The notes beneath the pieces were generated by a model that did not search any database, was not told the DNA's origin, and saw only the letters and a list, made by a program, of their open reading frames with translations. From assembly GCA_032871835.1 (NCBI GenBank), contig CM065296.1:121406146-121470145 (forward strand): a stretch of 64,000 nt of DNA. Reading direction: 5' to 3'. This DNA is from Dipteronia dyeriana. Its lineage: Eukaryota > Streptophyta > Magnoliopsida > Sapindales > Sapindaceae. Positions 1 to 11,723 of the stretch are shown in pieces. The position numbers and the translations under genes are program-made. Position 1 is the stretch's first letter. The number at the start of each line of letters is the position of its first letter.

Positions 1-119
1 AATTCATCACACAAGCTTAAAAAATACGTATAGTGATCAAACTCAAACTCTCCACCACTAACGTGTAAGGGAGTGCACACCACTTGTGCTAGGAATGTGC
101 ACAACCGACTTGGAATATT

Positions 120-290
120 AAACATAATTGTTATTATATTTGTTACATTAATATTATCTTTTTTTTAAAGTATTACGTTATTATATAAATTCAGATTTTT
201 CGAAAGTAGATGACTCGAACCCGCAACCTCATGGTGTATATGTGATGGGTTTATTAACGGACCAACCTCATTTTGTCGATGTTATCTAAA
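120..290 (-). repeat. Possible tRNA-derived SINE fragment
   Basis: On the minus strand, 212-222 reads as a good RNA polymerase III B box (GGGTTCGAGTC). About 35 bases upstream of it (254-264) is a weak A-box-like stretch. This layout fits the head of a tRNA-derived SINE, with an AT-rich tail running towards 120. I see no clear target duplication and no tRNA fold, so a degenerate tRNA-like relic or chance match is also possible. The rest of 1-560 is AT-rich upstream sequence with no gene. Confidence 0.25.
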
Positions 291-574
291 TCTTAAGAAT
301 TCAAGTACTCTAAAATGAAACTTGATTCAAAAATTTTAATGTTTTTGAGTTGGTTTTTCTACTTGTTCTTTTGTTGAAACTTTTGGTCGACTTCATTAAT
401 TTGATCACTAATCTTCTACAGATAATTCAAGAGTGAAGTTAATCAAGAAAATGATTACTCCTCCAAATACGCCAATTCAAGTGGGAACCAAACTTCGCTT
501 TCAAAATAGAAGAAGAATCTTGTAGACATGATAAGTTTTTGCATTGTTTGTTTCAACTTTCAGCTCCTTAATTC

Positions 575-584
575 ACATATAAAT
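575..584 (+). promoter_or_regulatory. TATA box of the BAHD acyltransferase gene
   Basis: CATATAAATT lies about 65 bases before the ATG at 646, which puts the expected transcription start near 605-612. This placement argues that 646 is the first usable ATG of the transcript and that upstream in-frame codons before it are not translated. Confidence 0.5.
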
Positions 585-645
585 TGAGTCTCCAACCAGT
601 TCCATTTGCATCAAAATTTGAAAAACAAAAAGAAAAACAAAGAAA

Positions 646-2114
646 ATGGAAGTTCAAATAGTTTCCATACAAAACATAAAACCATCTTCACCAACTCCTC
701 AAAACCTCAAAATCTTCAAGCTTTCACTCTCGATCAGCTTATTCCAGCTCCATATGCTCCAATGGTTCTCTTCTACTCCAAAAATGACTTTATGACCAAC
801 CGTCTCGATCATCAAACCCACAAAAGGTTGGATATGCTAAAGAAATCTTTATCAGACACATTGACTCGATTCTACCCACTTGCGGGAAAGATCAAAGACG
901 ATCTCTCCATCGAATGCAACGACGAGGGAGCTTATTTTGTGGAGACTCGAGTCAACTGTTGTCTCGATGAGTGTCTAAACCAACCGGATATTGTTCTTTT
1001 GGTGCATAAATTTCTTCCATGTGAACCCATTTTGAAGGAGTCTAGTGCAGGGACTTACGTGACCAACATTCAAGTGAACGTGTTCGAGTGCGGTGGCATC
1101 GCTATAGGCCTTTGCATTTCACACAAGATCCTCGACGGAGCTGCCCTGAGCACTTTCCTCAAGGCCTGGACAACCACCGCCCGCGGTGGTGGCGATCAAG
1201 TTATACATCCGAATTTTATTGCTATTTCTCTCTTCCCCACAAATGATTCGTGGCTCAGAGACTCGATGATGGTCATTTGGGGATCTTTGTTCAAAATGGG
1301 CAAGTGTGTGACTAGGAGGTTTGTGTTCAACAACTCAGCAATAGCAGCTCTCAAAGCGCATGTTGAAACAGAGAGCTCTGGCTCTTGGGGTCTGAAAAGT
1401 CGTCCTACACGTGTTGAGACGATTTCAGCCTTTATATGGAAGTCAGCCATGGCTGCTTTTAGAGAAAAACACAGTCAAGAGAGGCCGTCTTTGTTGACTC
1501 ACCTAGTGAACCTTCGTACAAGAATGTCGTCAGCTCCATTATCATCAACAGAACACTCTACAGGAAATTTGCTCTGGCTTGCAGCAGCTTATCATGAGCC
1601 TCAAAATTACAAGGCAACAGAATTGAATGACTTGGTGGGTAAAGTGAGGGATGCAATATCAGAATTCGATGGCGATTATGTCAAGAGAATGATCGGAAGT
1701 GAAGAAGGGGACAATAATATGATCATAAGCGAGTCATTGAGAAAAATTGGAGAGTTGGCGAGTAGAGAAAGAGTGGACTATCTGGGGTTCACCAGTTGGT
1801 GCAAGTTGGGATTCTACGAGATGGATTTCGGGTGGGGCAAGCCGATATGGGTCAGCAGCTTCGGTTCAAGTGGCCCGTTGGTGCTCAACCTTGTCGTTTT
1901 GGTCGAGACAAGAGTCGGTGGTGGTATTGAAGCATGGATGACCTTGGATGAACAAGACATGGGTATACTTGAAAGTGATCCTGAATTCCTAAGGTTTGCT
2001 TCTGTGGATCCGAGTCCTTTGGCGATTGGTCGGGATTGCTCGATCGAGAAGGTCTATAATGCAGCGGGATGCACCATGCACATTACTGCTGCGCCTGAGA
2101 TTTTTCCACTTTGA
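646..2114 (+). CDS. BAHD acyltransferase (vinorine synthase-like), with an N-terminal frameshift
   Basis: BAHD enzymes move an acyl group from acyl-CoA to an alcohol or amine in specialised metabolism, in the cytosol. The family catalytic motif HxxxD is present as HKILD (1122-1136) and the structural DFGWG motif is intact (1824-1838). The gene has one exon. The ATG at 646 opens a typical family N-terminus (MEVQIVSIQNIKPSS), but that frame stops after about 50 codons. From about 729 the family sequence (LDQLIPAPYAP) continues in another frame and is open to 2114. The switch falls at 'ctctc', where one base seems to have been lost, so the intact protein would be near 490 residues, slightly long for the family. 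Translation could restart at the Met at 762, but that would drop the first strand of the fold. It is either a recent pseudogene or a sequencing error. The acyl acceptor cannot be told from sequence. Confidence 0.85.
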
Positions 2115-2143
2115 TCATGTTTTTGTCTATAAACAGTTTGGCA

Positions 2144-2302
2144 ACTTGTGTTTAATTTTACAGTAACTTGTAATATAATCTACCTGTGTTTGGAACAATA
2201 GAAGCAATGAAAACCCTGAAACTTGTGTTTAATTTTACAATAGCTTGTAATATAATATAACTGAGTTTGGAACAAATCAATAGAAGCAATGAAAACCCTG
2301 AA
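2144..2302 (+). repeat. Tandem duplication in the BAHD 3' region
   Basis: Two adjacent copies, 2144-2220 and 2221-2302, each start ACTTGTGTTTAATTTTACA and end with AGCAATGAAAACCCTGAA. The second has a 5-bp insertion and a few substitutions. They lie just past the stop codon and probably duplicate part of the 3' UTR. Confidence 0.8.
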
Positions 2303-3860
2303 ATTTCTTAGAATGAAGCAAGAGACGAAGAAATGACTGCTTTAATTGATCTATACTACAAACGCCTATGACCTATGTATATCAAGTTTCCAATGTATAC
2401 ACACTTTTGTTTGGTTGGTGGACGTGGCTGCATGAGAAGATCAAACACTATAAAAATAATCCGAATAATATAAATAGTTAAACTGTAGAACTTGAACTCC
2501 AATCACAAAAGTAAAAGAGGATTAGAGGCTTAGAGGTATGAATTTGGTAATCTGTAATTAAATTTAAAGTTGGTTGTAATCTGTATACACAAGAGGAGCG
2601 AGACATTACATGATTGAAGACCAATAAGAGAAACAAGTGAGAAAAAAGTTGCATGTGGAAAGGGCTTGGACCATTTTTCAATTTCAGGCCACAACAGAGC
2701 AACATTTTGCCTTTCATTCAAGCCCAAAAGCCCATCTCATTTGAGAATTCAATAACAGCACCACTCAACGGCCACTCACCGGTGTCCAATCATTACATGA
2801 CCAAGTGGTGTACACCTTGTATTTCCCACTTCACCGATGGCCGCCGTATCGATATGTACGGTGAAGAAAAAAAATTTGATGTAACGGTCTTATTGTCATT
2901 TGATGATACCGTTCAATAAGATTATACTAAATTATAATTTAATAATATAATAGAACAGTCTTACCAAGTGACAATGAGATGAGAGCGTTTCATTAAAGAT
3001 CTTATTTTCGTATAATATTATCGTTCATGTATTGCTTAATTTCAATAGTTTTCGACGTATTTTGATACGTTTAGTGTTAACTTTGGAAAAAAATAATCAT
3101 CGATCATTCCATACATTACATATTTACATTACATAAACATTCATATTAGATTATGTTGATCCTAGTGGTAATCCTTTCACATATGTACGATTACGAGTGT
3201 GAGTACTCCCTTTCAAAAATCTTCGAACTTATATAACAGTGTAATATAAATAAATAAAAAAGAATAATATTATACATAGATTACAACTGTTGGGACGAGA
3301 TATGACTCTACTAACACATCCTAAAGGTCAAGCAGGGATATATATATATATAACATGCATTGAACCGTGGAGGTGGAGACCCGAGTGCAACCATATTCAC
3401 AGGATGCCATTTGCAGTAATTTTTAATACTATTTGTAAAATAAAATACATAAAACTCCGATAAGACAATAACAGGTAAAAAGAGTTTCTATATCTGGTCA
3501 GGGTCCCAACTTCGCGCCCGGATCTGATTGGCTAAAACTTAAAAATCTTAAATTTATCCACCGCCTGATACAGTGAAGAAGAAAAAAAAAACTAAAAAAA
3601 AAAATGAAAAAAAGGCCGAAGACCGTGGAAAATACAGATACAAACTGACAAGACCACACTCTCTCTCTCTCTCTGTGTCCTTCACATCGTCGTAGAAGGA
3701 ACTGATCTTCGATTGGTCTTGTTTTTTTTAATATTCTTTTGTATTTTTTAATTTGTCTACTTGGAAAATGAAATGAGAAGAAGAGAAAGAAAAAGAAAGC
3801 GAAGAGGACATATTCACATTCCTTGCTCTCTGCCTTTACACTTGCTCTGCTAAACAATCG
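2303..3860. other. Intergenic spacer and carboxypeptidase promoter
   Basis: AT-rich spacer without a convincing gene. Short open frames around 2480-2920 and 3498-3857 show no recognisable domain and run through low-complexity sequence. A short (TA)n lies at about 3339-3350. Long purine and CT runs at 3575-3800, including a (CT)n at about 3657-3672, probably belong to the 5' UTR or core promoter of the gene starting at 3861. Confidence 0.5.
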
Positions 3861-6800
3861 ATGGCTCTTATACGACGTCGTACCTTGCGTCTCTACTGTT
3901 TTACAATCTCCGTCTTCGCTTCTCTTCGAATTTTCATCAATTGCGACGTTGATCTCACCCCTCCATCTTTAACGCCCATCAATCGTGACCTCTATCACTC
4001 CAGGTGATTTTCACCGACACACTAAAATAATCAATTTTATTTGTCGGGATTATTTATGAATTTTAATTTATTATTGTTGCATCTTTGTAAGGATCAAATT
4101 GGATTTGTTTTGATGCATAAACTTGAGATTGACTTTTTATTTTTGTGATGAATTTGGAATTACATCGTTTACTTTATTAAAAAAATTGCAACCTTTTTTT
4201 TTAAAAAAAAAATTGTGCTTGTTTTGGTTTGGTTTCTAATTTCTATGTGATTTTGCAGTGGCGATTTGATGGAACAAATAAGCAATCTGGTGCATCGGCA
4301 CCCGGACAAACTGATTGTAAGTGATGACGTGTGGTGTGTTTGAAAAAAAAAAATCTTTTGTTTTTTCAGAATTCAAATTTGTGAGTATTTGTTGAAACAG
4401 ATGGAGACTATTGAAACTGGAAATAAAGGGTACAATGCAGAGCTCACGGTAGTTACTTATAGCCGAAATCGAACAGACAGTGATGACAGGTCAAAGTTCC
4501 GGATCCTTCTTGTAAGTTTTCGATCGTATTTCGTGTGATTGGATTAAATTTGAAGACAATTAGTTGGATTATGATGCTAATAGTTAGGTTAGATTTGTCA
4601 CTTTTGTCAATTAGTTGGAAATAATAGAGATTTCAATTTAAAATGTATCTTTTATGTTCAAATATGGAATAAAGGTTGGCTAGGTATCGCGAACCCAATT
4701 TTTAATTGCTGTGTAGTGAATAGATTGTCTCAAATGGTAATTGCTTGTGTTTTTGACAGATGATTACTTGTCTTCCAGAGTTTTGGACAGCATGGAAGGG
4801 AGCTTATTACGTCTGAACTTGCATTGAGGATCTTGTCAATATTAAGTGAAGAACAGTTTTTACCAAACATGGATCCAACTTCTTCAGGCAGTGTCCTCGA
4901 CAAGCTTGTGATAAAGGTAACTTTTAAATAATGCTTGAATGATTTTTCCCCTAATACAGGAACGGAGAATATTATATTTGTTATCTGTGTGTGGTGTGGT
5001 GCTCTACTTTAAAACTATATGAAGAATTAAAACTCGAAGTTACTTTCCATCTCTATTCTATTAGTTCTATGTTCTTGATTTGCTTCACTTCTCTGTCTTT
5101 ACATTCAACTTACGTAGCTTTCTGCTGGCAAGTAGTGATTGATGGCTTATACTACTGATGTTGGCTTGTGTATGAGAGCTCATATACCGAAAAATCTAAC
5201 TTAAATGAGAGTTTGTCATGTGTATTTGTTTATAGCTAGTTGGTAGTATTAATTTTTCAACTTAGTGAATATTTGCACATAACTGGAATTTCTGTTATTA
5301 ATTCCCCGCCCTCCTTTTGGTACTCTATTGAAATTTGGTATCAGTTGGAAATGGGAATGCTAATTGCAAATGGTTTGTCAGGTGGTGCCAATGGAAAACT
5401 TGAATGGCCGGAAAATTGTTGAAGATGGAGATCTCTGTGAAAGAAGAAATGGTAATGCGGCTGATTTTAGTGTTTTGAAAATATTTGTGATTGCTTGGAG
5501 TGTAGAAACTGAAATGCGTAAGTTTTTTATTCGTGGCAGGGAGAGGAGTTGATCTAAACCGCAACTGGAGTGTCGATTGGGGTAAAAAAGAGCAGGTTCA
5601 TTGTGCCCATTCATTATCCAGTTATATAGTTCTTACTGTAGTTAAAATCTTCTTAAACATACTGAGTAGTCTCTTATAATATTTTTTTTGAGAATGATAT
5701 ATACTAGTTGACCATTTTTTTTGTTTCCCTTCTCTCTCTCATTTGACTATTCAAATACCAGCAATTAAAATTCTGTGGCATGCAATTTTTGTGACAAGTC
5801 TTTCTTTCTAAATTCTATTGTTCCTTTAATTTTAGGATTATGATCCACATGAAGAAAATCCTGGAACTGCTCCTTTTAGTGAGCCTGAAAGTCAGATGAT
5901 GCGGAAACTTGCCCTATCATTTGATCCTCACATATGGGTTAATGTACACTCGGGAATGGAGGTCAGTTGTCCTGAGTTGCTAGTTATTCCTTTCTCTTGA
6001 TTACAAAAAAGTTTCCAGGATGGTGTGTTTTGCTCTCTTCGATATTTTGTAATGTTATTCTGTGACATCATCCGTACATCAGAGAGTTAATATTCTACTT
6101 TTTGTTATGCTTTTTGCTGATCGTCAAAGGATTATATAGCGTTACAAGAAGTGGGTTGTAGTGAATATCCTCTTCTTCTAGCCTTTTATTTGTGGACCAC
6201 TAAAGCTTCATGCTGCTGTTTACTGTGTTGTTATTGTTGCTTTCTTCTCTCTTAGGGATATTTTTATATGCTGTGTGATGACATACTTCTTGTTGTTGAT
6301 TTTGTTGCTTTCTTCTCTCTTAGGGATATTTTAATATGCTGTGTAATGACATACTTCTTGGTGTTGATTTTTTTTTTCAGGCACTATTTATGCCATATGA
6401 TCACAAAAACACAACCCCTGACGGGTTGCCTTCAGTGCGTATGAGGAGGTTGCTTGAAGAACTCAATAAAGCTCACTGCCACAAACGTTGCATGATTGGA
6501 TCGGGTGGAGGCTCTGTCGGGTTTGTATAACTTATACTGAGAATCGTTGGTAATCGTATAAAGTTCCCTAACTTCAGGCATTTTATGCCAGTGGCGCCCT
6601 TTGGGCAGTAGACTGTGTCTGCAGACTTGCCCTGATGGGATCACATTCCATTATTGCTCTCTGGAGCTTTCACCTGACTGTGTTAGCTAATGATTCTTTT
6701 TGCATAGTGTAATCATTCCAGTAAAAGGCTAAAAACAGTGATGAAAAAAGGAAAACGAATAGGAGATGCAATTCTTATAAAGTGCGGTATCTTGCTAGAC

Positions 6801-7674
6801 TAGAGCTCGAGTGCTATGGATTTATTTTAGAAAGAATTTGTTTTATTTAGCTATATTATACTTGTCTTGGATCCAGAGACCATCTTATCTTTAGCATTCA
6901 AGAGGTGCCAGCCGGGGATTTTGTATGTTGACATACTGTACATGTTTATGGTTACAATTTTCTTCCACGATTTTAGGTATCTGGCTCATGGGACAGCAAC
7001 AGATTACATGTTTGACGTCTTAAGGGTGCCCATGGCTTTCACCTTTGAGGTTTGTGAAATGCGAACTCTTTCAAACTTGCTGTAGTTAGTTTGTTTCCTT
7101 TGTCTAAACTTCTTGGATTGATTGGCAGATATATGGAGATCCTGAAGCCTCATCAAAGGACTGCTTTAAAATGTTCAACCCAGTTGACCACACTACCTTT
7201 AATGTATGTTCAATTATTTCACAAATTGTCAATCAATTTTTCTAGTTGACCAATTAGAACTAATTGAAAGAGCTTACAAGTGATTGTTATAAATTCAATA
7301 AGCATATCTCATTCTTCTTCTCTCTTTTTTTGGTTCAGAGAGTTCTCAATGATTGGTCTGCCGCGTTTTTCGCCATTTTTAGAATCGCACCACATCAACG
7401 AGATGAAATCCAGGCAAAGGGCTCATTATCTAGTATGGAAAAATGGATTTCCATAGATGAATATCTTGATGGGTACTTAATAGAAAGAAGTCATAGATAT
7501 GAGAAGAAAAAAGAAGTGCTGGATTTCGGTATGCAAGAGATTAGAACATACTTTAGGCTATTCTTGTTATCATCAGTTTTGTTAATGTTCATGTTCTGTT
7601 CAAGAATTTCAAAGAACAAGTTTAGTAGAACAACTGCTTCCATTTCCCCCTTGGGAACACGAGATAGTCTGTGA
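3861..7674 (+). CDS. M14-family zinc carboxypeptidase, membrane-anchored (At5g42320-like)
   Basis: Metallocarboxypeptidases of family M14 remove C-terminal residues from peptides. Eleven phase-consistent exons: 3861-4003, 4259-4316, 4401-4511, 4779-4916, 5382-5451, 5540-5595, 5836-5961, 6381-6520, 6977-7049, 7129-7203 and 7339-7674, giving about 441 residues. Zinc and catalytic residues are visible: HxxE in SFGQHGRELITSE (exon 4), the substrate-binding Asn-Arg in DLNRNWS (exon 6), the third zinc His in VNVHSGME (exon 7) and the catalytic Glu in FTFEIYGD (exons 9-10). A hydrophobic N-terminal stretch (LYCFTISVFASLRIF) looks like a signal peptide, and a C-terminal hydrophobic segment (FLLSSVLLMFMFC) followed by a basic tail suggests a type I membrane protein of the secretory system. 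It sits tail-to-tail with the CRP1-like gene. From memory, Arabidopsis At5g42320 and At5g42310 are the same neighbours. No broken residues seen. Confidence 0.88.
6236..6371 (+). repeat. 68-bp tandem duplication inside carboxypeptidase intron 7
   Basis: Copies 6236-6303 and 6304-6371 differ at only a few positions; both begin GTTGCTTTCTTCTCTCTTAG. Each copy contains a CTCTCTTAG that resembles a 3' splice site. The second copy runs into the polypyrimidine tract just before the real acceptor at 6379-6380. Confidence 0.85.
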
Positions 7675-8476
7675 AATTTGTGGGCGAAAAATTGTTACGC
7701 CAATTATTTTGGTTGTATTTGGCCACAACCGCTCCTAAACGCGATGGATGAGATAGAGATAGATGTATGTCTGTCAAAATCTTCAGAGAAATGTGCTACC
7801 TATTGATTTGTACAAGTACACTGTACACACCATATAGATATATTTTTCTTGTAGTGTAACATTGAGATAACAAACTCCTGCTGATTTGTTTAGAAGGAAA
7901 TTTATTCAAACTCTTAGAGAATTTTTGAAAGAGAGTGTTGGGTGTTGTATCATCCTTTTATTATTTCTGTCAATGATATTCATTTGATTTACCAGTCTTT
8001 CTAACAGAACAATAATCCAAAACAATTAAAATTAAGAAATCGTGTCTATATTCAGAGTTGGGTGATGATAAAAGAACAAATATCATTTTTGTGGATATAG
8101 TACAAGAAAAGAGAACAACTGATCTCTATTTTTGGTTCTTTTGAAATAGCAAAAGAATTAAAATGAACAAATATTATACAACCCAACTTGAAAGTGCAAG
8201 AGCGTGGGTTTCTTCAAGCTATGTGTTGTGATCCTAAAATATGGTTCGTGGCTTCGTGTCTAAGGCTTTGGACACCAGAATATTACTCTTGAAGTTATCG
8301 ATTGTCCTTGAGACTACAGAGGGGAACGCGCAATGAGTACGTGTGAATTACTAATAAACGCAAAATATGTTCAAGTCATCCATCGTAAAATGACAACAGT
8401 TCGTAAAGTATCACAGCCACAAACCTTGAATTGATAACTCGTATGTAGTTTTAATCCCATGGTTAGCTTTTGTCAA
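7675..8476. other. Convergent intergenic region
   Basis: Space between the stop codons of the carboxypeptidase (+) and the CRP1-like gene (-). It must hold both 3' UTRs. I see no RNA gene, repeat or open frame worth calling. Confidence 0.5.
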
Positions 8477-11188
8477 CTATGAATTCAGTGTCTGCTTCAT
8501 GTATCTAAGAGCAGACCGTAACATTGCTCTGGCTTTCCTATCTGGAGTGCACCCAGACAAGATCATTTCTTCGTATACATCCGGTACCTGAAACCCATAA
8601 ACCATTAAAAATACATCTAAACACGAATAAAAGTTCATCTAACGTAATCAGCAAGCAGCTAGGTAATGTGACCAAGTACAAAAATAGTGTTTGTATACTG
8701 AGAACATAGATCAGCAAGGAGTTTATAGCATTTCCTACTGAGAACATAACGGCCAATACCTTGTGAAACTTATCAACACGAATCAGAGCTTTCATCAGTG
8801 TGGTATAAGTAACAACATCTGGTTTCACGTCCTGCGATTACAAGGATCCAAATGTATACGTATTGAAATGGTGAAATGAATAATTTTATTCAGCAGTGGG
8901 GAAAAACACAAGGGTAGAAAAACTTCAGGAAGTAACTTACATTTTCCTTCATGTACTGCAATACAGCAAAGGCTTCATTATCCCTTTGATCCTCACCAAA
9001 TGCATTAATTAATGAATTAAGAGCCAAAAGACTGGGCTTCAGGCCATCTGTTCTCATAACTCTAAACGCATTTATCGCTTGATCAGAGAGACCCTAATAA
9101 AAGATGATTTGGAAGATTATTGATGCATACTCAACAGATAACATTCCAGATAATATGATTCAACAAAACTTTGAAAGCTCAATTGATAGGCAAAAACAGG
9201 TAGGGGACTTATTAGCACAGCTTTTGTGAGTTGCAATTTCGTAACCTATAAGTTCACTGAAATTCCTAGTAAGTTCACTGAACACAAGTCAGTGATTAGG
9301 TAATATCTGCTTAGAGTCACAACTTGAAAAACTATACTTGATACGGCAATGGCACAATGAATTATGATAAAGTTTGAGACAACGAACATACCCTTTGTGC
9401 ATAGGCGTTTATTAAGGCATTGTACATGGTAGCGGATGGCTTCAACCCAGCAGACTTCATCACTTCCAAGCACTCAATTGCATCGTCAAATCTTCCCGAT
9501 TGTCCATAAATATCCACAAGAGTAGTGTATGTTATAATATTAGCCAACAATCCTTGACTCTGCATCTTCCCCAACAATCCCTTCACATCGTCCCACCTCT
9601 CCTGCTCACCAAGCAGATTGATCATAATATTGTAAGTTGTGGCACAAGGCGCGAACTTCCTCTCCTGCATCTCTTCAAACAACTCCTCCGCTCTATCATA
9701 CCTCCCGCACTTAAAATGACAATCTATGAGCGTATTCCACGTAACTGTATCGGGCTGTACCCCTTCAGATAGCATCCTATCGAAAGTAGTCATCGCGTGA
9801 TCAAGACAATTGTATTTCCCAAAAGTATCAATCATCACATTGTAGAAATGTCTATCGGGTTGCACTCCACTGCTCTTCATCTCTCTCAAAACCTGAAACG
9901 TCCTCTGCCACTCCCCTCTATCGCGATAACCAGCTAAGATCCTACTATAAATGAACGCGTTAGGCTGCACACCACTGGCTTCCATCTCCTTCAACACGAT
10001 CCTCGCGCTCTCCCATCTACCTGCATTCGCGTACGCATCAATAAGAAAACTGTAACTGTGCTCATCCGGTGAAACTCCACTCTTCTCCATCTCAGACACC
10101 ACAAATTCAGCTTCCTTTAAAAAACCCCTCTTCACATACCCTTTTAAAAGGGCATTGTAAGCTTTAGCTCTCGGTTTCAAACCATTCTCTTTCATTTCTT
10201 CGAAAACTGCCTCGGCCTCAGCAGTCCTACCGGAATTCCCCAACGCGGTTATAATGGCCACCAGAGTCGCAGATTTCGCACTCAATCCGATTCCCTGAGC
10301 TGCAGCCAAGTACTCTAATGCTCGGGTTGGGTCGCCTGCTTTTGCAAACCCTACAATTACATCATTATAAAGCCGTGCGTCAAGCTCAATCTGATCACAC
10401 TCCATTTCTCTACAGAGTTTCTGTAGAAGCGGAGAATCGATCTTGTTAGCGCGCGTGAGCGATTGGATAACCAAGCTGTAGTTAATGAAATCGCACTGGT
10501 AGCCGTCACGACGCATTCTGGACATCAAATTGAGTGCCTTTTCGAGGTCGTCGTTTCGAGCGCACGCGTTGATCAGCGCGTTGTAAGTCATCGGAGTTAG
10601 GGTTTGCCTCTGCGAGAGCAGAAACGCCTCGTAGAGCTTCTCTGACTGTCCCAGCGCGTGGATGAGAATCGAGTAGAGAAGCTCGTACGAGTAGCAGAGG
10701 TTGTGTCTCTGGAGCCATGAAACGACAGCGTACGCTAAGTCTATGGAGGAAGACGACGAACAGAGGTTTTTCAAAAAAGAGTGCCAAACAGGAGCAGGCA
10801 CGGCTCTGTACGACTCAGCGATTTGGAACTCAGCAGGGTCGAGTGAGTCAGGTGACGACGACGACGACGCCGAGTCAGAATCCGACTCAAAACCGGTCCT
10901 TTTCGAGAGAAATTCGAGAAGCGGAGTGAAGTCGTAACGTGATAACCGTTCGGGAGCTAAAACGTCGTCGTTTTCTTCTCCTCCTCCTTCGTCGTCTGGT
11001 TTCGAAGTAAAGGAAACAGAGGACTCTCCAGAGTTGGTGGCGGTAGTTAAAGCAGTAGTGGTCGTTGAATTCGTAGCGAAGAGTGACGGTTGGAGGAAGA
11101 TGACGTGGTGACGTGTGATTAGAGAATTGAACTGAACTGTAGTAGTAGAGCGAATCGATAGAGGCTGCTGTGGAGGCAAAAACAGCAT
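8477..11188 (-). CDS. CRP1: Chloroplast P-type pentatricopeptide repeat protein, CRP1-like (At5g42310-like)
   Basis: In maize and Arabidopsis CRP1 binds plastid mRNAs and is needed for petB-petD processing and for petA and psaC translation. Four minus-strand exons join in phase: 9392-11188, 8941-9093, 8760-8831 and 8477-8587, giving about 710 residues, close to the length I recall for Arabidopsis CRP1. A Ser/Thr-rich, acid-poor N-terminus fits a plastid transit peptide, followed by a variable acidic region. From about residue 200 there is a run of 35-residue PPR motifs (for example [19 protein letters not shown] and [19 protein letters not shown]), all of the P class without an editing DYW tail. 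The C-terminus ([13 protein letters not shown]) resembles the end of the CRP1 family. The introns lie near the C-terminus only. It is divergent from TSR1, 535 bp away. The CRP1 assignment rests on family memory; a close PPR paralogue is the main alternative. Confidence 0.85.
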
Positions 11189-11723
11189 TTTATTTATTTA
11201 TTTACTTTTCACTCGAATGTGAGTCTTGAAGAAGAAGAAGATTACATTATCGGCTTTTTATTTTATGGTCCGTTTGTGGCCGTACTTGAAGACACGAACT
11301 TGGTTTGAATTTAGATTTTTTTAACATAACAGTTGTGATAGAGTGACAGGTACTTTCACGAACGACTGAAGAAGGTTATGAATTATTATGCCACGTATCA
11401 ATATCCGAGTCTGATGTTTAGATTATATTACGTGTCGTACATTAAGTGGAGGATTTACTTAATTGAAAACATTTGCGGAAGTAGGTGATTACTAATTACG
11501 CAATATATAATAACGAAATAACTGACACCTGTTTATTTAAACCCAAACCCAAAAACCCTTGCCGCTATATAGCTCGTAGAAACGGCGCGGCGTCTTTAGG
11601 GTTTTTGCGCAAAAATAATTTGAGTGCTTTTGCCGCTGCTGCTGCTGCTGATGATGATGATCAAACACTAGGGTTTTCTTATCGGAGCCAGACGTGTACG
11701 GTTTCTCTTCAGCTGCTGTTGCC
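11189..11723. promoter_or_regulatory. Divergent CRP1/TSR1 promoter with telo boxes
   Basis: The two start codons are 535 bp apart on opposite strands, so this interval must serve both. Telo-box-type motifs (AAACCCT/AGGGTTT) occur at 11551-11558, 11597-11604 and 11669-11677, clustered on the TSR1 side. This motif is typical of plant ribosomal-protein and ribosome-biogenesis promoters, often acting near the start site. A short (GCTGCT)(GATGAT) microsatellite lies at about 11635-11660, inside the likely TSR1 5' UTR. Confidence 0.65.

Noticed and set aside
606..645. N-terminal extension of the acyltransferase frame upstream of 646
   Set aside because: It begins with TTG, lies at or before the expected transcription start, and does not look like the family N-terminus.
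2653..2919. 88-codon open frame in the spacer after the BAHD gene
   Set aside because: No recognisable domain, no matching promoter, and ordinary AT-rich composition.
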